From: Bacteroidaceae bacterium
GTDB taxonomy: Bacteria > Bacteroidota > Bacteroidia > Bacteroidales > Bacteroidaceae
Direction: 5' to 3'
Assembly (NCBI GenBank): GCA_017535725.1
Contig: JAFXTO010000005.1
Coordinates: 62,001-126,000 of the forward strand
Length of the DNA stretch: 64,000 nt
A program made the translations under genes and the position numbers. Positions 1 through 8,750 of the stretch are shown one piece after another; the stretch's first letter is position 1, and every line of letters begins with the position of its first letter. The notes beneath the pieces were generated by a model that saw only the letters and a list, made by a program, of their open reading frames with translations, ran no database searches and was not told where the DNA came from.

Positions 1-3000
1 TTTGTTTCTGAATTGCAATGGTGACCTTGATTCCGTCGAGGTCGAGTTCTGTGCCATCGGCAATACTCTCTACGACCTTGAGCTCATTGGCTTGCACCTG
101 TTTGGAGATGTAAGGTCCGAACGCAGCCACGGCATTATCGGTCTCGGGGGAATGGGTCAGCTGGACAAGGATGCGGTCGGTAATCTCGAAACCACTCTCC
201 TTACGCAAAGACTGAATGCGCTTGACGAGTTCACGGCCAACACCCTCATTGCGCAAATCCTCAGTGATGGTGATGTCGAGTGCCACCGTGAGCGAACCCT
301 CGTTGGCCACTGTCCAACCGGGAATGTCCTCACTGAAGATTTCCACATCCTCGAGATCCACCGTAATCTGGTCGCCCGAAGGCAGAGTCAGGGGCAGGTG
401 ACCTGTCTCGAGCTCTGCAATCTGTTCCTGCGAAAGAGCTGTGACGGCGGCGTTGACGTCCTTCATCAGCTTGCCGAACTTCTTGCCCATCGTGCGGAAG
501 TTGCACTTCACCTTCTTGGTCAGCAGACCTGCACCTTCCACGAACTCAAGTGTCTTGACGTTGACCTCATCAAGAATGAGTTGCTTCACGGATTCTATGC
601 GGAGCTGCTGTTGAGCATCGAGGGCGGGAATGGCGATACGTGCCAGGGGCTGTCGGACGATAATCTGTTCCTTCTTGCGCAGCGAGTGTACCATAGATGT
701 GATTTGCTGTGCCAGCTCCATACGAGATTCCTGCTCCTTGTCAATCTTGGAGATGTCAGCCACGGGGAAGGTGGCGAGGTGGACGGAGGTTGCAGCCTCG
801 GCGGCGGAACCGCCGAGCACACTATGCAGGTCGCGATAAAGGAGGTCGGCGTAGAAGGGTGCAATGGGTGCCATCAACCGGCTGACGGTCTCGAGGCAAG
901 TGTAGAGGGTCTGATAAGCCGAGAGTTTGTCGATACTCATGCCTCCAGCCCAGAAGCGGGCACGAGACAGACGCACGAACCAGTTGGAAACGTGGTCGCT
1001 GACGAACGTCTGGATGAGACGACCGGCACGAGTAGGTTCGTAATCCTCGTAGCAGGAATCGACGTCGCGGACGAGGGAGTTGAGTTCGGAGAGAATCCAG
1101 CGATCCATCTCGGGACGCTCGCTCATGGGAACATCATTCTCCTCGAAGTGCCACCCGTCGACATTGGCGTACATGGCAAGGAAGCTATAGGTCTGGAAGA
1201 GCTTGCCGAAGAACGAGCGCTGGACCTCAGCCACACCAGCCTCGTCGTACTTGAGGTTATCCCAAGGCTGGGAGTTGGTTATCATGTACCAGCGCACAGC
1301 ATCGGAGCCGAACTTCTCGATGTTCTCAAAGGGGTTGATGGCGTTGCCCAAACGCTTGCTCATCTTCAGGCCATTCTTGTCGAGGACGAGACCGTTGGAA
1401 ATCACAGCCTTGTAAGCCACGGAATCGTAGACCATCGTGGCGATGGCATGCAACGTAAAGAACCAGCCACGAGTCTGGTCTACGCCTTCGGCAATGAAGT
1501 CGGCAGGGTAGACGATGCGGTTGTCGAGCACTTCCTTGTTCTCAAAAGGATAGTGAATCTGAGCGTAGGGCATGGCGCCGCTGTCAAACCAGACGTCAAT
1601 GAGGTCGAGTTCACGACGCAAAGGCTGTCCGCTCTCGCCGACGAGGATTATTTCATCAACGTATGGACGGTGGAGGTCGATACGGTCGTAGTTCTCCTGC
1701 GACATGTCGCCCGGAACGAAGCCCTTGTCCTTCAACGGGTTGTAAGCCATGACACCAGCGCGAACGGCTTTCTCTATCTCATTGTAGAGTTCTTCTACGG
1801 AACCGATGCAGATTTCCTCGCGGGTATCGCGGTTACGCCAGATGGGCAGGGGGGTTCCCCAGTAGCGACTGCGGCTGAGGTTCCAGTCGTTGAGGTTCTC
1901 CAGCCACTTGCCGAAGCGTCCTGTACCTGTGCTCTCGGGCTTCCAGTTGATAGACTTGTTGAGTTCCATCATGCGTTCCTTGGCTGCTGTCGAGCGGATG
2001 AACCAACTGTCGAGGGGATAATAGAGGACAGGCTTGTCCGTACGCCAGCAATGCGGGTAGTTGTGGACATGCTTCTCAATCTTGAACGCGGTGCCCTCCT
2101 GCTTCATCTCCATGCAAAGAACGATGTTGAGGTCTTCGGTCTTCGCAAGGGCCTTCTCGTCGAGGCCAGCGTACTGAGGATCGTAGGCGTTCTTCACAAA
2201 GTCGCCTGCATGGTTCCAGTAACTGTCATTGACACAAAGTTCCACGAACGCAGGATCCATGTCCTCACGAACAAAGTACTTTCCCGTGAAATCCACCATT
2301 GGACGGGTGTCACCAGCCTTGTCGATGATGAAGAGCGAAGGAATGCCAGCGTCCTTGGCCACCTTGGCATCGTCGGCACCAAAGGTGGGAGCGATATGTA
2401 CGATACCCGTACCGTCCTCGGTGGTCACATAATCACCGGGAATGACGCGGAAGGCATCATCACTCTTATCCACAGCCTTGCCATCTTCCAGCGCACAGGG
2501 CTTCACCCAGGGGAAGAGTTGCTCGTAGTGAAGACCAAGAAGGTCAGAGCCCATGAACTCAGCAACAACCTCGGGAGCCACAGCCCCTTCTTCCTTGGAA
2601 GCGGGGAAATAGACGTCTTTGCGAGCCTCTGCAAGAATATAGATGGCTTCTTCCTTCGTATAGGGATTCTGTCCCTTGACGGCTACGTACTTAATCTTCG
2701 GTCCAACGCACAAAGCCGTGTTCGAAGGCAGGGTCCAGGGGGTGGTTGTCCAAGCGAGGATATATATTGGCAAAGAGGTCTTTTCCATCAAGGACCTTAA
2801 GACTTGATTCTCTGTGCCCTCTGCCTTCTCTGTGCTCTCTTTTACTACGCGGAACTGCGCAGTCACGGTGGTGTCCTTCACATCACGGTAACAGCCAGGC
2901 TGGTTCAGCTCATGGGAAGAGAGACCGGTGCCGGCAGCAGGGCTGTAGGGCTGGATGGTGTAGCCCTTGTAGAGAAGGCCTTTCTGGTAGAGTTGCTTCA

Positions 3001-3493
3001 AGAGCCACCAAAGGGTCTCGATGTATTTGTTATCGTAGGTGATATAAGGGTGTTCCATATCAACCCAGTAACCCATGCGGCTGCTGAGGTCTTCCCACTC
3101 CTGTGTGTACATCATCACATTCTGCCGACACTTGCGGTTGTAATCATCAATGGAGATGGTCTTTCCGATATCTTCCTTGGTGATTCCGAGTTCCTTCTCC
3201 ACACCGAGTTCCACGGGCAGTCCGTGGGTATCCCACCCTGCCTTGCGATGAACTTGAAAACCTTTCATGGTCTTAAAGCGGCAGAAGGTATCTTTAATGG
3301 AACGTGCGAGCACGTGGTGAATGCCTGGGTGACCGTTGGCTGAAGGAGGTCCTTCGAAGAAGACGAACGAGGGACAACCCTCTCGTTCGCTGATGCTGCG
3401 ATGGAAGAGATCTTCCTGCTCCCACAGCTGGAGTACTTCGTGATTCACCTCAGTAAGGTTGAGGCGACTGTGTTCGGGAAATTTGTTCGTCAT
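1..3493 (-). CDS. ileS: Isoleucine--tRNA ligase (3' end outside window)
   Basis: Class I aminoacyl-tRNA synthetase that charges tRNA-Ile in the cytoplasm and edits misactivated valine. The minus frame is open from ATG at 3493 to the window edge, about 1164 codons. The HIGH-like signature is GHPGIHH near residue 60 and the KMSKS loop is KMSKR near residue 710 (1350-1364). The sequence ILAWTTTPWTLPSNTAL marks the editing domain. The length matches the long Bacteroidetes IleRS form, so only a few C-terminal residues should be missing. A Bacteroidetes promoter lies 68 bases upstream. A lineage-specific insert rich in Glu and Lys precedes the WTTTPWTLP motif. A 21-nt palindrome at 797-817 (read VLGGSAAEA) lies in the variable C-terminal half and resembles in-frame hairpins in other genes of this window. 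The identification is secure. Confidence 0.97.
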   Translation of the reverse strand, partial: MTNKFPEHSRLNLTEVNHEVLQLWEQEDLFHRSISEREGCPSFVFFEGPPSANGHPGIHHVLARSIKDTFCRFKTMKGFQVHRKAGWDTHGLPVELGVEKELGITKEDIGKTISIDDYNRKCRQNVMMYTQEWEDLSSRMGYWVDMEHPYITYDNKYIETLWWLLKQLYQKGLLYKGYTIQPYSPAAGTGLSSHELNQPGCYRDVKDTTVTAQFRVVKESTEKAEGTENQVLRSLMEKTSLPIYILAWTTTPWTLPSNTALCVGPKIKYVAVKGQNPYTKEEAIYILAEARKDVYFPASKEEGAVAPEVVAEFMGSDLLGLHYEQLFPWVKPCALEDGKAVDKSDDAFRVIPGDYVTTEDGTGIVHIAPTFGADDAKVAKDAGIPSLFIIDKAGDTRPMVDFTGKYFVREDMDPAFVELCVNDSYWNHAGDFVKNAYDPQYAGLDEKALAKTEDLNIVLCMEMKQEGTAFKIEKHVHNYPHCWRTDKPVLYYPLDSWFIRSTAAKERMMELNKSINWKPESTGTGRFGKWLENLNDWNLSRSRYWGTPLPIWRNRDTREEICIGSVEELYNEIEKAVRAGVMAYNPLKDKGFVPGDMSQENYDRIDLHRPYVDEIILVGESGQPLRRELDLIDVWFDSGAMPYAQIHYPFENKEVLDNRIVYPADFIAEGVDQTRGWFFTLHAIATMVYDSVAYKAVISNGLVLDKNGLKMSKRLGNAINPFENIEKFGSDAVRWYMITNSQPWDNLKYDEAGVAEVQRSFFGKLFQTYSFLAMYANVDGWHFEENDVPMSERPEMDRWILSELNSLVRDVDSCYEDYEPTRAGRLIQTFVSDHVSNWFVRLSRARFWAGGMSIDKLSAYQTLYTCLETVSRLMAPIAPFYADLLYRDLHSVLGGSAAEAATSVHLATFPVADISKIDKEQESRMELAQQITSMVHSLRKKEQIIVRQPLARIAIPALDAQQQLRIESVKQLILDEVNVKTLEFVEGAGLLTKKVKCNFRTMGKKFGKLMKDVNAAVTALSQEQIAELETGHLPLTLPSGDQITVDLEDVEIFSEDIPGWTVANEGSLTVALDITITEDLRNEGVGRELVKRIQSLRKESGFEITDRILVQLTHSPETDNAVAAFGPYISKQVQANELKVVESIADGTELDLDGIKVTIAIQKQ
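797..817 (-). repeat. 21-nt in-frame hairpin inside ileS
   Basis: On the coding strand, 8-nt arms CTCGGCGG and CCGCCGAG pair perfectly around the 5-nt loop TTCCG. Size and inner stem match the hairpins at 15675, 26798, 33962 and 45871. Its loop differs (TTCCG rather than TTTTC), so membership of the family is less certain than for the others. Confidence 0.45.
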
Positions 3494-3560
3494 ATATAAA
3501 TTGGTCTATTTTTTGAATGAAATAATGGGTCAGACACGTTGCCTTACCCAAAAAACGGCG

Positions 3561-3591
3561 CAAAAGTAACAATATTATTGTTAAGAGCAAA
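3561..3591 (-). promoter_or_regulatory. Promoter of ileS
   Basis: On the minus strand, -33 TTTG (3588-3591), a 19-base spacer and -7 TACTTTTG (3561-3568) match the Bacteroidetes housekeeping promoter. The inferred leader is about 60 nt. Confidence 0.8.
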
Positions 3592-3621
3592 ACTTCCAGA
3601 CAAAAAACTTTTGTTTATCCC

Positions 3622-4329
3622 CTAAAGAAAGGCATAAAGAGCCACCAAGAACAAGGTAATTGCAAAAGAAGCGGCAAAAAAAAGTATATCACGAGGCTTG
3701 AAGCCGTCGGGATTGGACAACCTGCCAAACAACGTACAAGCCGGCTGCCCTTGGCCGTACAAAAGCAATCCTCTCCATCGGGCATATAGCCTCATCATGG
3801 CATAGCAGAAAGCGCCTGACAAGACACCCCAAAGAGCTCCGCAGAGGATGTCGCCTGGATAGTGGAATCCGAGATAAATACGGGAATAACTGCAAAGACA
3901 AGCCCAAAGAAGAATCGTCCAAGTCATAGGGCGACGACGAAAGTAGAGGGAGATGAAAGCCCAGGCACCAAAAGTGTTGGCGGCATGGCTGGAGATGAAG
4001 CCGTAGAGACCACCACGGCGGTCGTCGACCAAATCCACAAGCCCCTCCAGCAGAGGCTCGTGGCTGGGACGGAAACGATGGAAGTAGGGTTTGCAGAAAC
4101 CGCTGGAAAAGCGGTCGCAGAGGAAAATGACCAGAGCAAGGAACACCACGAAAAGCAAGACCTCCCGCCAAGGACGGTTCTTCAGCAGGATGATGAGAAG
4201 AACAAGGATGAGTGGAACCCACGTTCCAGTCCTCGTGATGGAAAGCATCACGTTGTCCAGCCACATGCTATCACTGCCGTTGAGAGCGAGCAGCAACTGC
4301 TGGTCGATATGGATGAGGTGGTCGAGCAA
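3622..4329 (-). CDS. PAP2-family membrane phosphatase
   Basis: A 235-residue integral membrane lipid phosphatase of the PAP2 / undecaprenyl-pyrophosphatase type. The three family motifs are present: KPYFHRFRP (KX6RP), SSHA within GFISSHAANTFG (PSGH-like), and SRIYLGFHYPGD (SRX5HX3D). Several hydrophobic segments surround them, beginning with VPLILVLLIILL near residue 40. Such enzymes dephosphorylate lipid carriers or phosphatidic acid at the membrane; the substrate cannot be told from sequence. The start codon is 6 bases after the batE stop, so it is probably the last gene of the Bat operon. Confident in family, not in substrate. Confidence 0.9.
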   Translation of the reverse strand: MLDHLIHIDQQLLLALNGSDSMWLDNVMLSITRTGTWVPLILVLLIILLKNRPWREVLLFVVFLALVIFLCDRFSSGFCKPYFHRFRPSHEPLLEGLVDLVDDRRGGLYGFISSHAANTFGAWAFISLYFRRRPMTWTILLWACLCSYSRIYLGFHYPGDILCGALWGVLSGAFCYAMMRLYARWRGLLLYGQGQPACTLFGRLSNPDGFKPRDILFFAASFAITLFLVALYAFL

Positions 4330-4335
4330 GGTGTT

Positions 4336-5082
4336 TCAAATGACTTCTATGTCCGAGCGCTGAATCCAGCCTTCCTTACCGTCGCTCATGCGAATCTCCA
4401 CCCATTCCTTCATCGTGTTGTCCTCGATTTCCACGCGGGTACCGTCGTGGAGAATGAAGAGGTCTGTACCAGACTGGCTGGGGGTACTCTTTACGACAAC
4501 CGAGGAAGACATGATGACGGCATTGGTGCGGTTTTCCAGCTGATGGAGCTGCAGGTAAGCAGCTACATTAGCAAAGACACAGACGAGGAGGGCTACGATG
4601 GCCACCGTGAAGCCCACCTTCTTGCCGGTCACCATAGGCAAGAAGAAGTAAGCCGCTATAGCACAGAGCATTAGCAGGAAAGACAGCAGTCCAATCCACG
4701 TCCACGTATGCAAGCTCAGCGAGAGGACCAAGCGGTGGAACAAAGAAACAAAGAACATCTCGCTGGCGGGCATCACCCGGTCTACGGTTTTCGCACGTGC
4801 CATCTCCAGATTGAAGCGAATATCATCGTCTGCTGGATCAAGCAAACGGGCTCGCTCATAGCAGAGGATTGCCCGGGCAATGGAGTCCTGACGATAATAG
4901 CAGTTGCCAAGGTTATAGTAGAGTTGGGCACTGCTGCCGCAAGAGTCAAGTAGTTGCTGGTACAAACGGGCAGCCTGGATGAAATCCTCGTGGGCATAGG
5001 CAGAGTCAGCGAGAGCCTTATGAGAGGCCAACGCAGGAAGTGTAAGCAGCAAAGCTGTCAGATATATACAGATGCGTTTCAT
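4336..5082 (-). CDS. batE: BatE: TPR protein with C-terminal SH3-like domain
   Basis: A 248-residue membrane protein of the Bat aerotolerance cluster. A signal peptide (residues 1-20, ending LPALAS) is followed by two TPR-like helices around YYNLGNCYYRQDSIARAI (about 55-90). Two adjacent transmembrane segments lie near 125-180, and an SH3-type beta domain at about 190-248 ends GKEGWIQRSDIEVI. This is the usual BatE architecture. It lies 3 bases after batD and is the fifth Bat component. Bat proteins are thought to form an envelope complex with the MoxR ATPase; the biochemical role remains unclear. Confidence 0.9.
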   Translation of the reverse strand: MKRICIYLTALLLTLPALASHKALADSAYAHEDFIQAARLYQQLLDSCGSSAQLYYNLGNCYYRQDSIARAILCYERARLLDPADDDIRFNLEMARAKTVDRVMPASEMFFVSLFHRLVLSLSLHTWTWIGLLSFLLMLCAIAAYFFLPMVTGKKVGFTVAIVALLVCVFANVAAYLQLHQLENRTNAVIMSSSVVVKSTPSQSGTDLFILHDGTRVEIEDNTMKEWVEIRMSDGKEGWIQRSDIEVI

Positions 5083-5085
5083 TGT

Positions 5086-6945
5086 CTACTTTCGTTTAAG
5101 TTCGGATTCCATTTTGTTGATGACTTCTTCTGCGGAGGTATAAATCTTGTCCATCGTGTCAGCAGGGTCGCCTGGAGCAAAGCGGGCAAACTCGCAATCG
5201 TCCAAAGCACGCAGGAACTGGTCTATCAAATCGCTTGACATCTGTCGGTCGTTCAGCTTCTCACATACATTATCTCTGGAAAGTTCGCTGACGGGGATAT
5301 TCAGCTTATCGCCAACGTAACCCCAGAGTGCCTTCATCGTCTCCTCATAGAAGGCGGTGGCATTATTCTCAGCCATCAGCTTGCGAGCTGTCTTCAAGCG
5401 TTTGGTCGCAACCTTGCTGGCACCTCGTCCACGACGTCCCACGAGGTCTGCATTGGCTACTGCACGACGTCGGAAGATGAACATCATTATTGCGAAGAGC
5501 ACGAACAATCCTCCATAAATCAGCCAATAGCGGTTAGAACCAAATAGGGCTGAGTCGGCGGTGAGATAAGTAGGTTCACCCGTCTTGATATAATGAATAT
5601 CGCTGTTCAACAATTCGATTTCTTCCTTGGACAACGAAGTTGAGGAAGAGGAACTGCTGCCGCCTTTGCCCTTGGCAACGTCTATTGAATAGGAGGACGT
5701 GCTTACTGTTTTATATTCGCGGGCGTCAGGGTCGAAATAGCAGAACTCCACAGGTGGCAATTCGAACTTGCCCTGATGCCGAGGCACGGCAATGAAATCA
5801 TAGAGGACGCTACCGGAGGAACCATTGGCTCCGATGGCTGTCTTATCTTCTTTCTTGGGATCGTAGCTCTCGAAGTCCTTGGGCCAAGGGACTACAGGTG
5901 CCTTCATGAGCTTCATGTTACCTGTTCCTGTAACGGTCAGGCGAAGGGTTGTGGCGTCGTTGGCCTTCAGCTCTTGCGGTGTCAGCGAAGAGGCGATGCT
6001 AAACTTACCGACAGCACCCGAGAAGTTGGCAGGCTTGGGGGTGGGTAGTGCATCGACCTGAAGGGTAACGGCAGGTGCCATAATGGTCTTCCGCACTTCC
6101 TGCGTCAGCGAACCGCCTCCGAAAAAAATGTCGAAGGGGTCGGCACTACGATTCTGCTGGACGACTGTGGCCTCGTACTTAATTTCCGGAATCCTCAGAG
6201 TTCCAGTCCGCTGTGGGAATACGACGTATTGCGACCAGACCACTGTTCCATAGTTCTTGCCATTGTAGTGCTCCATCTTTAATTCGGGCTGACGCTGGCG
6301 GTTGATTTCCTGAACGTGGAATCCATCCAGTTCCGGCATCTTGCCCTCAAGACTGCTGATGTTGACGAGGGTGTAGAGTTTGTAGGTGAGGAGCACAGCC
6401 TCCTGCTCAAAGACACGTTTCTTGGAAGCGGTGACAGCGATGAAGATATCCTTTCCAGAAATGCGATCTCCCACGTTCTGGGTATGCATTCGGTCAGCCT
6501 GACTCTGATGAGCCTGTCCCCCACCCTGTCCTCCTTGAGCGGAAGACGAGGAATTACCACCACTACCACCTGGAAGGACGTTGATTTCTGGAGAACCGGA
6601 CTTGTAGGTCTTGCCTCCGCTGACGACTGTTGCAGCAGGGACGTGGAAGGTTCCCGGCTTTTCAGTCGTCACCGTGTAGGTGAAAGTGATGGTGCTGGAA
6701 GAGGTTGTCTTTCCGTTGACCATCGAGAAGCTGGAGGAACGGCTCTGACTGGGGCCATAGAGTTCCACAAGTCCATCCCAGCTGTCCACGTTGAAGCTCT
6801 CGACGTCCTGAGTGCTGACCACGTAGGATATACGGAAGCGGTCGCCTTCAACGACATCAGAAGGTGCCTGCACGGTAATACGGACCTGAGCCCAGGCGGG
6901 CAATAGAAATAAGAGGTATGAAAATAGAACTAAAATTCTTTTCAT
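5086..6945 (-). CDS. batD: BatD, oxygen-tolerance envelope protein
   Basis: A 619-residue protein of the BatD family. The start was set at ATG 6945, which gives a clean signal peptide (MKRILVLFSYLLFLLPAWAQ). An ATG 51 bases further upstream overlaps the previous gene and adds charged residues before the signal. Several tandem Ig-like beta domains with Gly/Ser-rich loops fill the first two thirds. One transmembrane helix (YWLIYGGLFVLFAIMMFIF) is followed by a basic stretch (FRRRAVANADLVGRRGRG) and a cytoplasmic helical tail. The gene sits between batB-batC and batE. Lineage-specific inserts include a Gly/Ser/Gln-rich loop near residue 140. Confidence 0.93.
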   Translation of the reverse strand: MKRILVLFSYLLFLLPAWAQVRITVQAPSDVVEGDRFRISYVVSTQDVESFNVDSWDGLVELYGPSQSRSSSFSMVNGKTTSSSTITFTYTVTTEKPGTFHVPAATVVSGGKTYKSGSPEINVLPGGSGGNSSSSAQGGQGGGQAHQSQADRMHTQNVGDRISGKDIFIAVTASKKRVFEQEAVLLTYKLYTLVNISSLEGKMPELDGFHVQEINRQRQPELKMEHYNGKNYGTVVWSQYVVFPQRTGTLRIPEIKYEATVVQQNRSADPFDIFFGGGSLTQEVRKTIMAPAVTLQVDALPTPKPANFSGAVGKFSIASSLTPQELKANDATTLRLTVTGTGNMKLMKAPVVPWPKDFESYDPKKEDKTAIGANGSSGSVLYDFIAVPRHQGKFELPPVEFCYFDPDAREYKTVSTSSYSIDVAKGKGGSSSSSSTSLSKEEIELLNSDIHYIKTGEPTYLTADSALFGSNRYWLIYGGLFVLFAIMMFIFRRRAVANADLVGRRGRGASKVATKRLKTARKLMAENNATAFYEETMKALWGYVGDKLNIPVSELSRDNVCEKLNDRQMSSDLIDQFLRALDDCEFARFAPGDPADTMDKIYTSAEEVINKMESELKRK

Positions 6946-6989
6946 ATTGCTGTTCTTGTTTATCCTTGAGTTGTAATGTTTCAGCCTTT

Positions 6990-8705
6990 TTACCATTGCT
7001 TCTGCAACTGACGGCGCTGAGGTTTCTGCTGGGCCTTGTTGACCTTATCCTGAGTCTGCTTTTCCTCTTGCTGTGCAGCCTGCAGCAGTTGTTCTGCGTT
7101 CTCACGAGACATCTCGGGCTGTTCTGGCTGCTGTTGTTGCTGTTCTTCCTGCTGTTGCTGCGGTTGTTGCTGCTGCTGGTCTTGTTGTTGCTGTTCCTGC
7201 TTCTGGTCATCCTGACCTTGCTGGTCGTCCTGCCCTTGTTGGTTCTGTGGCTGGTTCTGCAGCTGACGCTGACAGAGGACAAGGTTGTAGCGGGTCTCGT
7301 CATCCTTTGGGTTATGACGCAAGGCATTCTTGTAGCATTCGATGGCTTGCTGCAACTGCTTCTGACTCTGGAAGATGACACCAGCGTTGTGATAAGCCTG
7401 TGCTTTGCGAAGTGGATCTTTCTCGAGTCGCATAGCACTCTCGTAGTTCTTCATGGCCTCCTGCGGTTGGCCCTGGAAGAGGAAGGCATTGCCGAGGTTG
7501 TAGTGGGCTGTGGGATTCGAGGCATCTTTCTCAATGGCCTTCTGGTAATCCACTTGTGCCTTGGCGTAGAGGCTGTCTCGGTAGAGGCGATTGCCGTGAC
7601 GGATGAAGTAACGGTCGTTCTTCTGCTGGGCACCTGCTGTCAAGGGAAGCAGCAAAGCCAGCATGAGGAGGACAGCCTTATTGGTTACTCGGAATAGGGT
7701 GAAGCGACTGAGAACGTGGTTCATACGCGCAAGAATAAAGATTTCAATAATAAGAAGCACGAGTGCAGCCCATGCGAAGTCACGGAAGTGCTCGTCGTAC
7801 TCGCTATATAGCACCGATTCCATCTCGGCCTTTGCCAACTTGTCCACATGACGCTGAAGGGCTGCCTGTGCCGAAGAACTGTTGTCGACATAGATATAAG
7901 CTCCACCACCTGCCTGGGCAATCTCGCGGCACATATCTTCGTTTAGTTTGGAGACAACCGTGTTGCCTGCATTATCCGTAAGGTAGCCACGACCGCCTGA
8001 TATGGGAATTGGACTTCCCTCGGGCGAGCCTACGCCAAGGACATAGACATTCATGCCCTTCTTCGAGGCGTCCTTGGCGGCTTCCACGGCTCCGCCTTCA
8101 TTGTCTTCGCCGTCGGTAATGACGAAGATGGCACGGCCGACGCCTTCCTGCTGGGTGAAGCTGTGGGTCGCAAGATTGATGGCCCGGGCGATGTCAGTTC
8201 CCTGAACGGCAATCATATCGGGCGAGATGTTGTCGAGGAACATCTTGGCAGAAACGTAGTCCGAGGTGATGGGTAACTGCGTGTAGGCATCGCCAGCGTA
8301 GACGATGAGTCCAACCTTATCGTCAACCATGTTATCAACCAAGCTGCTGATGAGCATCTTGGACTTGGCCAGACGACTGGGTGTGACGTCCTCCGCAAGC
8401 ATGGAGTTGGATACATCAAGGGCTATAATGGCTTCGATACCCTTGCGGGTACGTGTGTCTATCTTCGTGCCGTACTGAGGACGGGCGAGACAGACAATCA
8501 TCATGGCCAGTGCGAGGTTTAGCAGCCAGAACTTCATTTCCGGACGCCAACGAGATACATCGGGCATCAGGGGCTTCATCAACGCTGGGTCGCCATACTT
8601 CTTCAGGCGTCGGTGGCGCAGGACGTTGGTTCCGTAGTGCAACAAGGCGAGCAGGGGAATAATCGCCAGGGCGTAAAGGTATATAGGATTCTCGAATCGG
8701 AACAT
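6990..8705 (-). CDS. batB: BatB-BatC fusion: VWA domain plus TPR and Gln-rich tail
   Basis: One 571-residue reading frame carries what are usually two Bat proteins. Residues 1 to about 330 are BatB: an N-terminal membrane helix, a VWA domain with MIDAS DVSNS (ALDVSNSMLAED) and ITDGEDN, and a membrane helix near the end (FAWAALVLLIIEIFILA). A second, signal-peptide-like segment (NKAVLLMLALLLPLTAGAQ, about 340-360) comes next. Then come TPR repeats (YNLGNAFLFQGQPQEAMKNY, AYHNAGVIFQSQKQLQQAI) and a Gln-rich tail, which is BatC. The start was placed at MFRFENPIYLYA (8705); an in-frame ATG at 8744 adds 13 residues across a palindrome. The internal signal may be cleaved to release the TPR part to the periplasm; this is inference. 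Confidence 0.92.
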   Translation of the reverse strand: MFRFENPIYLYALAIIPLLALLHYGTNVLRHRRLKKYGDPALMKPLMPDVSRWRPEMKFWLLNLALAMMIVCLARPQYGTKIDTRTRKGIEAIIALDVSNSMLAEDVTPSRLAKSKMLISSLVDNMVDDKVGLIVYAGDAYTQLPITSDYVSAKMFLDNISPDMIAVQGTDIARAINLATHSFTQQEGVGRAIFVITDGEDNEGGAVEAAKDASKKGMNVYVLGVGSPEGSPIPISGGRGYLTDNAGNTVVSKLNEDMCREIAQAGGGAYIYVDNSSSAQAALQRHVDKLAKAEMESVLYSEYDEHFRDFAWAALVLLIIEIFILARMNHVLSRFTLFRVTNKAVLLMLALLLPLTAGAQQKNDRYFIRHGNRLYRDSLYAKAQVDYQKAIEKDASNPTAHYNLGNAFLFQGQPQEAMKNYESAMRLEKDPLRKAQAYHNAGVIFQSQKQLQQAIECYKNALRHNPKDDETRYNLVLCQRQLQNQPQNQQGQDDQQGQDDQKQEQQQQDQQQQQPQQQQEEQQQQQPEQPEMSRENAEQLLQAAQQEEKQTQDKVNKAQQKPQRRQLQKQW

Positions 8706-8719
8706 AGGCTGTTGGGTTT

Positions 8720-8738
8720 GTTGCCGTGTCACGGCAAC
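8720..8738. repeat. 19-bp perfect palindrome between batA and batB
   Basis: Arms GTTGCCGTG and CACGGCAAC flank one central base. It lies between the batA stop (8751) and the chosen batB start (8705). The one-base loop favours a DNA operator over an RNA hairpin. Its function is unknown. Confidence 0.5.
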
Positions 8739-8750
8739 ATACATAACTGG

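Noticed and set aside
2..3343. Long open frames on the plus strand opposite ileS (932 and 179 codons)
   Set aside because: They are exactly in register with the ileS codons on the other strand and show no domain or promoter. The minus frame has the synthetase motifs.
3862..4674. 270-codon plus frame across the PAP2 and batE genes
   Set aside because: It crosses two real genes on the other strand and its composition reflects their antisense codons.
5086..6996. Longer BatD start at 6996
   Set aside because: It overlaps the upstream gene and places 17 charged residues before a perfect signal peptide; 6945 fits better.
6857..7438. 193-codon minus frame rich in Asn/Ser inside batB-batC
   Set aside because: It is a frame-shifted reading of the Gln-rich tail of BatC.
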